NCBI GenBank assembly: GCA_016763895.1
Contig: JAESSV010000083.1
Span: 1-8,765, forward strand
Reading direction: 5' to 3'
DNA from: Magnetovibrio sp.
Lineage (GTDB): Bacteria; Pseudomonadota; Alphaproteobacteria; Rhodospirillales; Magnetovibrionaceae
Length of the DNA: 8,765 nucleotides
Within the stretch, counting starts at the first letter, position 1. Every line of letters begins with the position of its first letter. A program made the position numbers and the translations under genes. Under the pieces are notes generated by a model. The model had not been told where the DNA came from and did no database searches. It saw nothing but the letters and a program-made list of their open reading frames with translations. This document shows positions 1 to 6,949 of this stretch, piece after piece.

Positions 1-1
1 G

Positions 2-220
2 GAAGCGAATTTTGAGGAGTGTTTCGAGGCTGGAGAGCGGTTTCTTGAAACTTGTAAAATAATAAGTCAAAAGGAATGGTATAAAGAGGCGGCCTTCCAA
101 CTCCACCAGTCCACAGAAAATTTGATGATGGGCAAGTTCACAGCGCCCACCAAAGCCAAAATCGCGGACGCCTTGGCCCCACGCGCTTTGTCATCAAAAG
201 CACCCTGCAACGCCATGTAG
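2..220 (+). pseudogene. HEPN-domain protein fragment joined to the broken end of ccmC
   Basis: The plus-strand frame beginning at base 2 is open from the window edge to TAG at 218-220. Its first 41 or so residues read like the start of a HEPN domain: an acidic and aromatic helix (NFEECFEAGERFLE), then KEWYKEAAFQLHQSTENL. The pattern AAF-x-LHQ-[AS]-TE is typical of HEPN proteins fused to or paired with a minimal nucleotidyltransferase, a family linked to toxin-antitoxin RNases and nucleotide transfer. From about base 125 the residues are simply the reverse of ccmC and resemble no HEPN protein. The fragment therefore lacks its own N-terminus (off the left edge) and its C-terminal helices. The codons up to about 100 look more AT-rich than the neighbours. 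HEPN identity is by motif recall. Whether this is a true gene remnant or an assembly join is open. Confidence 0.55.
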
Positions 221-630
221 CCCAGATAGAAGAAAAACAAAATCAACATCGACGTTAGGCGCGCGTCCCACACCCACCATGTGCCCCACATGGGCTTGCC
301 CCACAACGAACCTGTCACCAACGACAAAAACGTAAATGCTGCTCCGGTCGGCGCCGAGGCCTTGCCCGCAACGTCGGCAAGCGGATGTTTCCAAATCAAC
401 GACACGGCGGCCGAAACGGCGATGCCCGCGTATACAAACATGCCCATCCACGCCGCAGGAACATGCACATACATGATGCGCACGCTTTCGCCTTGTTGAT
501 AGTCAGCCGGAGACGTGAAAAACGCCATATACAAACCGGCAACGAACAAAATGACGGTGCCCCCAATAACCCAGGGTTGGACGGCCGTGGCGATACGAAG
601 AAAGCGAGTTGGGTTGGCAAAACGATGCAT
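67..630 (-). CDS. ccmC: Heme exporter/heme-handling protein CcmC, C-terminally truncated
   Basis: CcmC is the inner-membrane protein that presents heme to the chaperone CcmE in System I cytochrome c maturation. The start ATG (complement of 628-630) has AGGA 5 nt upstream and gives MHRFANPTRF, a usual CcmC start; an in-frame extension to 729 has no family resemblance. Visible are the conserved histidine H56 (MYVHVP), the tryptophan-rich heme motif WGTWWVWDARLT at 115-126, and five hydrophobic helices near 17-38, 59-80, 95-111, 126-143 and 153-168. Family similarity stops at FSVDWW (171-176). The expected NTLHQ with the second axial histidine, and the sixth helix, are replaced by 11 unrelated residues and a stop. 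The product is 187 residues against about 240 usually, so it should not bind heme normally. A 147-bp gap separates it from ccmB. The expected downstream ccmD and ccmE are not in the window. Confidence 0.85.
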   Translation of the reverse strand: MHRFANPTRFLRIATAVQPWVIGGTVILFVAGLYMAFFTSPADYQQGESVRIMYVHVPAAWMGMFVYAGIAVSAAVSLIWKHPLADVAGKASAPTGAAFTFLSLVTGSLWGKPMWGTWWVWDARLTSMLILFFFYLGYMALQGAFDDKARGAKASAILALVGAVNLPIIKFSVDWWSWKAASLYHSF

Positions 631-777
631 TTTGATCCTGCTGATGTTGCTATCTTTGAAAGGAGAGTTGCTTGTGCGGGACTTGTTGTACTGAATTTTT
701 GAGAGTTTGCCTATAAAAGCATGGCGCAATTGAGGCGAAAACGGGCTTTTTTTGTCAAAATTCGCTTTAATTTAGAA

Positions 778-1443
778 TTATTCTACGGGTTGGCGCAACG
801 CCGCAGCCGCAGCCCATGGGGTTAAAGCCAGCGTGGCGACTAAAATTCCACCCAAAATAAACAAATGCGGACGCACCGACAAGTCACCGATGGCGGCATC
901 CACGGCCGACACGCCGAAAATCAAAACCGGAATATACAACGGCAAAATCAACAAGGACAGCAATACGCCGCCCCGCCGAGATCCCAAAACCAACGCCGCC
1001 CCCACGGCCCCAATAAGGCTTAAAGCGGGCGTGCCCAATGCAAGGCCCAACATTAACACCAAGAAACCTTGGTCGGGCAATTGCATCAACACACCCAGCA
1101 ACGGCGCGGCAATAATCAAAGGCAATCCGGTGGTCAGCCAATGCGCCACCACCTTGGCAATGACAATAATTTCCAAAGGCACCGGAGACAAAGCCAACAG
1201 TTCCAACGAGCCATCGTCATAATCAATTTGAAATAAACGTTCCAACGACAACATGGACGCCAACAACGCCGCCACCCAAATGGTTCCCGGGGCGATCCGC
1301 GCCAAGACATTGGTTTCCGGGCCGACGCCAAACGGAAACAACACCACGGCGATGACAAAAAAGGCTAAGACCATCAAGGAATCAAAGCCTTGGCGAAAGG
1401 ACAGGCTTAAATCACGCTTCACAAGGGTTATAAAAATGCTCAT
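778..1443 (-). CDS. ccmB: Heme exporter membrane subunit CcmB
   Basis: CcmB is the membrane subunit of the CcmAB ABC complex, which powers release of heme-loaded CcmE from CcmC in the inner membrane. The 221-residue product has the normal family length and about six hydrophobic helices spread over the whole protein. It contains the recognisable family stretches near residues 64-85 (LSLERLFQIDYDDGSLELL) and GLPLIIAAPLLG in the centre. Its ATG (1441-1443) overlaps the ccmA stop as ATGA, so translation is probably coupled; no good Shine-Dalgarno sequence of its own is visible. It ends with TAA at 778-780. Nothing is damaged. The gene order ccmA-ccmB-ccmC is the classical one. Confidence 0.93.
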   Translation of the reverse strand: MSIFITLVKRDLSLSFRQGFDSLMVLAFFVIAVVLFPFGVGPETNVLARIAPGTIWVAALLASMLSLERLFQIDYDDGSLELLALSPVPLEIIVIAKVVAHWLTTGLPLIIAAPLLGVLMQLPDQGFLVLMLGLALGTPALSLIGAVGAALVLGSRRGGVLLSLLILPLYIPVLIFGVSAVDAAIGDLSVRPHLFILGGILVATLALTPWAAAAALRQPVE

Positions 1444-2090
1444 AAGGCCATCATTTCTTCAACCGTGGGGGTGGCCACAAAATCAGACAAATTCAGAACC
1501 TTTGCCCCCGGCGTATCGACGTCGGCATGGGTCGACAAAACCACCATGCCGCCGGCGTCGCGATGTTTTTGAATGGCCGCTTCCAAACGCTTGATCGTTG
1601 CCTTATCAAGCGCCGTTGTGGGTTCGTCCAACAACCACAACGGAGCAGGCGCCGCGATAACACGCGCCAAATTCACCCGGCGCTTTTGCCCCGCCGACAA
1701 GAATTGACCCGGCGTGTCGTAAAGGTGCTTGATGTCAAAAACGTCCAAAGCTTCGCCGATATCGGCGGCATCCCCGCCCCGAAGCTCGGCCCAGAACCGA
1801 ATGTTTTCGGCCACGCTAAGGACCGATTTGACCGCATCGTGGTGGCCCACATAGTGCAGATTTGCGCCGTGCTCATCAAAATCATCCAAGGCGTCTTCGC
1901 CGTTCCACAACATTTTTCCAGAGTATGGCTTTAACAAGCCCGCCATCATACGCAATAATGAAGACTTCCCCGATCCATTGGGACCGACCAAAATCAAAGC
2001 ATCTCCGCTGTTCACTTCAAAATCAAGGCCACGAAACACCATATGTTCGCCGCGCACACATATTAAATTTTGGCCATGAAACTGGGTCAT
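1440..2090 (-). CDS. ccmA: Cytochrome c biogenesis ATP-binding protein CcmA
   Basis: CcmA is the cytoplasmic ATPase of the CcmAB(C) complex for c-type cytochrome maturation. From the chosen ATG at 2088-2090 the protein has 216 residues, within the usual range. It shows Walker A GPNGSGKS (36-43), the CcmA-type signature LSAGQKRR (131-138), Walker B LWLLDEPTTALD (about 151-162) and the switch histidine in STHAD (H188). The frame stays open to an upstream ATG at 2151-2153, but the extra 21 residues (MSFVEDRLRSQLLEKYNQCE...) are unlike the family, and MTQFHGQNLICVRGE is a normal CcmA beginning. A TATAAT sequence just upstream of the shorter start also favours it. The Shine-Dalgarno sequence is weak (TGAG). 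The stop overlaps the ccmB start by 4 nt. Confidence 0.93.
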   Translation of the reverse strand: MTQFHGQNLICVRGEHMVFRGLDFEVNSGDALILVGPNGSGKSSLLRMMAGLLKPYSGKMLWNGEDALDDFDEHGANLHYVGHHDAVKSVLSVAENIRFWAELRGGDAADIGEALDVFDIKHLYDTPGQFLSAGQKRRVNLARVIAAPAPLWLLDEPTTALDKATIKRLEAAIQKHRDAGGMVVLSTHADVDTPGAKVLNLSDFVATPTVEEMMAL

Positions 2091-2102
2091 ATGCTCACAT
2101 TG

Positions 2103-2108
2103 ATTATA
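2103..2108 (-). promoter_or_regulatory. Possible -10 box for ccmA
   Basis: The minus strand reads a perfect TATAAT here, ending 12 nt before the preferred ccmA start codon. If used, the transcript would begin about 5-6 nt before the ATG, an almost leaderless message, and the longer ccmA start at 2153 would be excluded. No good -35 hexamer is found 16-18 bp upstream (TAAGGT is the nearest), so it is a weak call in an AT-rich stretch. Confidence 0.3.
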
Positions 2109-2176
2109 CTTTTCAAGAAGCTGAGACCTTAAACGATCTTCCACAAATGACAAGCCACGTTATAAACGTGTTCTTT

Positions 2177-2209
2177 AAAAAAAATGGCTGGATCCAAAAG
2201 ATCCAGCCA
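2177..2209 (-). terminator. Intrinsic terminator, minus strand
   Basis: A perfect 10-bp stem (TGGCTGGATC 2185-2194 with GATCCAGCCA 2200-2209) closes a 5-nt loop. On the minus strand it is followed at once by eight T (complement of A 2177-2184). On the plus strand the stem is followed by mixed sequence, so termination points towards ccmA. No minus-strand gene is seen upstream of it. It may insulate ccmA from antisense transcription, end an unannotated small RNA, or act as a leader attenuator. Confidence 0.65.
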
Positions 2210-2241
2210 AGTTGTTATGCACTGTAATAGAGGTCGTTTCC

Positions 2242-2272
2242 ATAAACAGTCCGGGTCGATAAACAGTCCGGG
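2242..2272. repeat. Tandem 14-bp direct repeat (17-bp period)
   Basis: ATAAACAGTCCGGG occurs at 2242-2255 and again, identically, at 2259-2272, separated by TCG. The 17-bp period is about one and a half helical turns. Such pairs can be operator half-sites for a regulator of the peroxidase operon or of ccmA, or a chance or slippage duplication. It lies between the terminator and the peroxidase start, about 220 bp upstream of the peroxidase ATG. Confidence 0.6.
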
Positions 2273-2334
2273 ACGTGTAAAAAAACCAAACTGTAATCTC
2301 GGATCAAACGACGCAGCCAACCGGGAGGTCAATC

Positions 2335-2378
2335 AGCCGTGCCATTTGATGAAGGCATTTAAACGTTCAAATGTGGCT
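2335..2378. other. Imperfect inverted repeat / possible hairpin
   Basis: AGCC (2335-2338) and CATTTGA (2343-2349) pair with TCAAATG (2367-2373) and GGCT (2375-2378), leaving a small internal loop and a 17-nt terminal loop. No T tract follows, so it is not a terminator. It could be an operator or a leader structure about 110 bp upstream of the peroxidase start. The function is unknown, and the loop is long for a stable RNA hairpin. Confidence 0.3.
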
Positions 2379-2488
2379 GCTATGTGTCACAATCTGGGTG
2401 ATATCGTGATTTTGTATATTTGCTTTATCAAAGACCTTGGATTACGATCATCCGCACTTTTAAACTTGTAAAATTAGGTGTTTTTTTT

Positions 2489-3462
2489 ATGGACATCAAA
2501 AGCCGCTACATCGTCATTTTAGGCTTAACGTTCGCCGCAGTATCCGGCCCGTTTTACGAGGCATCTGCCGCTGGCCTCAACCTAAAAAACGAACCGATCA
2601 GCCCCATTCCGCTGAAGCACAACGAAAACCCGCGCATCGCTAATCTTGGCCGGTTGTTGTTTAATGACACGCGGTTATCCGCAAACAACACGATTTCTTG
2701 CGCCACATGCCACGACCCGAAAACGGGCGGTGTTGACGGGCTTCCTGTTTCAATTGGCATCTACGGATCCGTCGGCACCATCAACGCCCCCACGGTCTAT
2801 AACAGCAGCCTGAATTTCGTCCAATTTTGGGATGGACGCGCCGCAAACCTTGAAGATCAAGCCGGGGCCCCCATTCAAAACCCCATTGAAATGAACAGCA
2901 ATTGGGACGATGTGATTGGCAAGCTTAAAGCAGATGCCGATTACCGTGTGGCCTTTGGTGAACTGTATCCCAACGGCATCACCCGGGAAGCGATCAGCAA
3001 TGCCATTGCCACATTTGAACGCACCTTAACCACCCCGAACGCACGGTTTGATCAATTCTTGCGCGGCGACAAAACGGCCATCAGCACAGAAGAATTGGAC
3101 GGCTATTTATTGTTTAAGTCCTATGGCTGTTCATCGTGCCATCAAGGCGCAGCCGTGGGCGGCAACATGTTTGAAAAAATGGGCGCTCTCAGAGATTACT
3201 TCAGCGACCGGGGCAACATCACCAACGCTGACCTGGGCCGTTTTAATGTGACCGGACAGCAAGAACATAAGTTTGAATTTAAAGTCCCAAGTTTAAGAAA
3301 CATCGCCTGACCGCCCCCTATTTTCATGATGCCTCCGCAAAAACTCTTGAACAAGCCGTCACCACAATGGCCAAATATCAACTCGGTCGTCGCATGAAAA
3401 ACAGCGACTTAATACGCATCGTAGCCTTTTTAAAGACCTTAACCGGGGATGTTGAAAAATGA
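2489..3462 (+). CDS. Di-heme cytochrome c peroxidase, exported, frameshifted near 3308
   Basis: This family reduces hydrogen peroxide to water in the periplasm using electrons from cytochrome c. The start ATG 2489 gives a Sec signal peptide (MDIKSRYIVILGLTFAAV, cut near ASA-A at 26-28); a TTG-started frame from 2420 would bury it. The first heme site is CATCH at 71-75 and the second CSSCH at 214-218, with the family motifs NAPTVYN (100-106) and FWDGRA (113-118). The frame stops at TGA 3308-3310 after LRNIA. One missing base (GCC-CTG-ACC expected, GCCTGACC seen) explains this. The restored frame continues LTAPYFHDASAKTLEQAV, then MAKYQLG and FLKTLTG, ending at TGA 3460-3462 with 324 residues, a normal length. 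The unrepaired product lacks the likely distal methionine of the second heme (M294). Position 91, where a distal histidine of the first heme is expected, is isoleucine. AGGTG lies 8 nt before the start, across a run of eight T. Confidence 0.88.
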
Positions 3463-6400
3463 ATTCAAAACCCGGCATTGGCGTAATCCCCTGGTTTGTA
3501 TTGGGCACCCTTATGGTGTTGTTGCCGTTCTTGTTTTTCAAGAGCAATTCCATTGACTATGAAAGTCGCGCGCAATTTCTCCATGACATCGCAAGGCTCA
3601 AAGAACTGAATGTCACGTTAAACGAAGACATGATCAAAACGCGTTTTGGCTTGTTGCCCAATTACGATAAACTTGTCACAGCCGGGATCGCCGTAACCAC
3701 GGCGAGCACAATCTTGCAAAAAAGAATTGCGCTTGAAAATAACCGCCCGCTCAACCAAGCCTGGGACATCTATATAAATCATTTAACCGCGAAACAATCC
3801 CTGATCGAAAACTTTAAGTCACACAATGCCATTTTGCGAAATTCGGTGCGTTACCTGCCCCTGATCACCCGTGAGTTTGAGCTTGAAAATCAACAGGCAT
3901 CGGGTTCACGCGAACACGCCAAAGCGATCCGCTCGTTGCTTGAAAAAACCTTGATCCTAAACCTTGACCAAGGCTTTGAGCATCTTGTGGGAATCGAGGG
4001 TCTGTTGAAGACCATCAAGGCGGGATCTCAAGATATCCCCAACCGCGCACGCCCCGCCTACGAAGACATTATCCTTCATAGCCAAACCATCTTAACGTTT
4101 AAAAAGGCGGTCGATGAATTGATAAACGGCGTTTATGTCATCCCCATCAAGGCCTCCATAGAAAACGTGCTCGCCACCTATTTTACCAAATTCAACGCCC
4201 ACCAAAAAACCGTTGATATGTATCGCACCGGCGTCTTTGTCGTGGCCGCTTTTTTGATTATCTTGGTCACGTTTGTTTTGTATCGTTTAAGTGTGGCCCG
4301 CAACCGGCTGGACGAGTCCGTGACAAAACTTAATTTTCAAAAGTTTGCCCTTGATCAACACGCCATCGTCAGCATCGCGGACGTAAAAGGCAACATTTCG
4401 TATGTGAACGAAAAGTTTTGCGCCATTTCCGGCTATACGTCCGACGAATTGATCGGCAGAAATCACCGCATCGTGAAATCAGACGAACATGACAAGGCTA
4501 CATTCAAGGGCATGTGGAAAACCATATCGGGCGGCAAGGTTTGGCATGGTGAAATCAAAAATGTTGCCAAGGATGGATCGCACTATTGGGTCCGTTCAAC
4601 CATTGTTCCCTTCTTAAATAAAAACAACAAACCGTTTCAATATGTCTCTATTCGCACGGACATCACGAACCACAAAAATATGGAAGTTGACCTGGTTCAC
4701 ACCAAAGACCTGGCCGTCAAAGCCAATCAATCCAAAAGCGAATTTCTGGCCAACATGAGCCACGAAATCAGAACCCCCATGAACGCCATCATTGGTCTCA
4801 GCCACTTGGCATTGCAAACGGACTTAAGCGTTAAGCAATACGATTATGTCTCCAAAATTCTGTCGTCCTCGACAACCTTGCTCCAGATCATCAACGACAT
4901 TCTTGATTTTTCTAAGATCGAAGCCGGCAAACTTTCCATGGAACGCATTCCGTTTAAGATCGATACCGTGATCGATCAAGTCTGTTCGGTCATCTCTCAA
5001 AAAGCCGACGAAAAAGGAATTGACGTTTATATTTCAAGGCCGCCGGGCATTCCAATGCACTTAATCGGTGACCCATTGCGTTTGGGTCAAATCTTAACCA
5101 ATCTTGCCAACAATGCCGTAAAATTCACCGATACGGGCGACATTGTCATTGCCCTTGAAGAAACCAATCGCTTTTTGGGCCATGTTCAGTTGCGAATATC
5201 CGTTAAAGATACCGGAATTGGTTTGTCCGATGCCGCACAGAAAAAATTGTTCAGTTCGTTTTCCCAAGCCGATACCTCCACAACCCGAAAATACGGCGGT
5301 ACGGGGCTGGGCCTTGCCATCAGCAAAAGCCTGGTTGAATTGATGGGCGGGACCATTGGCGTGGACAGCGAACAGGGCACCGGCAGCACATTTTATTTTA
5401 CCACCGATTTTGAAATTTCCGAAGAACAGGCCGTCCCTGCCGCTGGAAAAAACCTTGGCATTAAGGGCCTTAAGGTTCTGGTCACGGATGACAAAGAAGT
5501 GGCCCGAACAATTTTCTCGCTAATCCTCAAAGGTTTTGGCATGACCGTCAAAACCGTCAAAACCGCGGATAAAGCCGTTCAAGAATTACAGTCCGCTTGC
5601 CACAAAGGTGTGCCATACGATGTGGCCATTTTCGACTGGAAGATGCCCGGCTTGGACGGCATTGAAGCCTCTCGAATCATTGCCTTAGAACCTTTAATTT
5701 CACCCAAGCCTCATTTCATCTTGGTCACCGCACATGGACGCGAAGAAGCCTTAAAAGAAGCCAAAGGCATGGCATCGTTTGAAATTCTGACCAAACCCAT
5801 AAGCCCCTCAACCATGTTTGATGCGGTTCAACATGCAATGGACACGGCCTTTTATGCGAAGGTCAACACACACCATGATTTGCTTTCCGACGACACCGCG
5901 CTTCAAAGTATTTTAGGCGCCAAAATTTTGATCGTCGAAGACACGCCCATGAACCAGCAAGTCGCCCAGGAATTTCTCGAAAACTTTGGCTTGATCACCA
6001 CCATCGCCAATGAAGGGGCCGAGGCTCTTGAGATCTTAAAAACCCATGATTTTGATGCGATCCTTATGGACATTCAAATGCCCGTCATGGATGGCATCGA
6101 AGCCACCAAAGCCATTCGTAAAATGAAAAAATATAAAGGCTTGCCCATCATCGCCATGACCGCCCACGCCATGAAAGAAGAACGTGATCGTTGTTTACGG
6201 GTGGGCATGAATGATCATATTGCAAAGCCGATTGATCCGGACATTCTCTTTAGGACTCTTTTAAAATGGATCAAGCCAGCCCAACGCGATCATACGCCCA
6301 AGCCAAACATTCGAAAGTTCACACCCCCCGACCTTCTGCCTGCGCCCATCGACGGCATTAATTTTGAAGTGGGCCTGCGTCATACCTCGAATAATCAAAC

Positions 6401-6944
6401 CTTGTATGTTGATCTTTTACGTCAATTCAAAATAACACAAGCCGATTGTGTCTCGGATTTGATCCACGAACTGCACACCGAAAACAGCCCGGCCGCGCTG
6501 CGCCGTATTCATACGCTCAAAGGCATCGCGGGCATGATTGGGGCTGAACGTCTTGCTTTGACGGCGACAACATTGGACCTTAAATTACAAGCGGGGCCGG
6601 ACTCTGATTACGCGACCGCCCTCACCGAATTCAGCGCACAAATGGACCGTGTTTTAAACGGGCTTCAGGTTTTGATTGAAGAACCAAGGCCCCCGGCACA
6701 AGAGACCACATTGACCAAAGTCGATTTGTCCCAGGTGCAAACACATATTGACCAATTGATGGGCCTTCTTCAAAATGCCGACTTGGACTCTCTTCAAATC
6801 GCGCACGAACTATCGACAAACTTAAACGCCACGCCCCATGGTGACATGGTTAAAGTTTTGGTCACCAACCTTGAACAATTTGATTTTGCCAAGGCCGAAC
6901 GCACGTTAAACGATCTCACGGAACGTTTGTCCAAACCCCCTTAA
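3459..6944 (+). CDS. Hybrid sensor histidine kinase (periplasmic sensor-PAS-HisKA-HATPase-REC-REC-HPt)
   Basis: This is an inner-membrane phosphorelay kinase of 1161 residues. One helix (about 7-27) and a second (about 257-277) bracket a predicted all-helical periplasmic sensor (28-255). The segment [19 protein letters not shown] and the later [17 protein letters not shown] resemble the DAHL-type sensor family as I recall it. There follow PAS with its C-cap (about 296-405), HisKA with phospho-histidine H435 ([11 protein letters not shown]), and HATPase with N552, D584 (KDTGIGL) and GGTGLGLA (613-620). REC1 (671-795) has D677/D678, D726, T757 and K779. REC2 (821-935) has E827/D828, D871, T901 and K923. 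The HPt domain has H1018 (HTLKGIAG), and an 80-residue helical tail follows. All catalytic residues are present. The ATG lies inside the peroxidase stop (ATGA) with GGGGA 9 nt upstream, so translation is probably coupled. Its natural partner is the response regulator 5 nt downstream. The stimulus is not known from sequence. Confidence 0.95.
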   Translation: MNSKPGIGVIPWFVLGTLMVLLPFLFFKSNSIDYESRAQFLHDIARLKELNVTLNEDMIKTRFGLLPNYDKLVTAGIAVTTASTILQKRIALENNRPLNQAWDIYINHLTAKQSLIENFKSHNAILRNSVRYLPLITREFELENQQASGSREHAKAIRSLLEKTLILNLDQGFEHLVGIEGLLKTIKAGSQDIPNRARPAYEDIILHSQTILTFKKAVDELINGVYVIPIKASIENVLATYFTKFNAHQKTVDMYRTGVFVVAAFLIILVTFVLYRLSVARNRLDESVTKLNFQKFALDQHAIVSIADVKGNISYVNEKFCAISGYTSDELIGRNHRIVKSDEHDKATFKGMWKTISGGKVWHGEIKNVAKDGSHYWVRSTIVPFLNKNNKPFQYVSIRTDITNHKNMEVDLVHTKDLAVKANQSKSEFLANMSHEIRTPMNAIIGLSHLALQTDLSVKQYDYVSKILSSSTTLLQIINDILDFSKIEAGKLSMERIPFKIDTVIDQVCSVISQKADEKGIDVYISRPPGIPMHLIGDPLRLGQILTNLANNAVKFTDTGDIVIALEETNRFLGHVQLRISVKDTGIGLSDAAQKKLFSSFSQADTSTTRKYGGTGLGLAISKSLVELMGGTIGVDSEQGTGSTFYFTTDFEISEEQAVPAAGKNLGIKGLKVLVTDDKEVARTIFSLILKGFGMTVKTVKTADKAVQELQSACHKGVPYDVAIFDWKMPGLDGIEASRIIALEPLISPKPHFILVTAHGREEALKEAKGMASFEILTKPISPSTMFDAVQHAMDTAFYAKVNTHHDLLSDDTALQSILGAKILIVEDTPMNQQVAQEFLENFGLITTIANEGAEALEILKTHDFDAILMDIQMPVMDGIEATKAIRKMKKYKGLPIIAMTAHAMKEERDRCLRVGMNDHIAKPIDPDILFRTLLKWIKPAQRDHTPKPNIRKFTPPDLLPAPIDGINFEVGLRHTSNNQTLYVDLLRQFKITQADCVSDLIHELHTENSPAALRRIHTLKGIAGMIGAERLALTATTLDLKLQAGPDSDYATALTEFSAQMDRVLNGLQVLIEEPRPPAQETTLTKVDLSQVQTHIDQLMGLLQNADLDSLQIAHELSTNLNATPHGDMVKVLVTNLEQFDFAKAERTLNDLTERLSKPP

Positions 6945-6947
6945 GGA
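6943..6947 (+). promoter_or_regulatory. Ribosome binding site that questions the regulator start
   Basis: AAGGA overlaps the kinase stop codon. It is only 2 nt from ATG 6950 but 8 nt from an in-frame TTG at 6956-6958. Spacing favours the TTG, which would give the common regulator opening MTEKKNILIVDDE; the codon itself favours the ATG. The difference is two residues. Confidence 0.5.
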
Positions 6948-6949
6948 AA

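Larger units (their letters stand above)
2091..2488. other. Intergenic region between divergent ccmA and peroxidase operon
   Basis: About 400 bp lie between the preferred ccmA start and the peroxidase start. I find no convincing gene. A 67-codon minus-strand frame (2129-2332) crosses the terminator stem and resembles nothing. The region does hold a minus-strand intrinsic terminator (2177-2209), a tandem 14-bp repeat (2242-2272) and a second inverted repeat (2335-2378). The peroxidase promoter must lie here, but no strong -35/-10 pair stands out. TTGCTT at 2420-2425 with TACGAT at 2443-2448 is a poor candidate. Confidence 0.6.

Noticed and set aside
281..702. Overlapping plus-strand open frames of 72 and 105 codons
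   Set aside because: They are antisense to ccmC, rich in R/H/P of the kind produced by reversed membrane-protein codons, with no ribosome site or domain.
631..729. N-terminal extension of ccmC to an ATG at 727-729
   Set aside because: The extra 33 residues are not CcmC-like, and the ATG at 628-630 has a good AGGA at proper distance.
3..767. 13-bp inverted repeat (3-15 and 755-767) flanking truncated ccmC
   Set aside because: A 13-bp match is close to chance expectation in a window of this size; the copies do not sit at the ccmC junction (about 103), and no transposase is present.
2129..2332. 67-codon minus-strand frame upstream of ccmA
   Set aside because: It runs through the terminator stem and T tract, overlaps the longer ccmA frame and resembles no known protein.
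2418..2431. Possible FNR-type site near TTTGCTTTATCAAA
   Set aside because: Only the ATCAA half matches; the other half (ATTTG in place of TTGAT) does not, so no FNR/CRP-type palindrome is supported.
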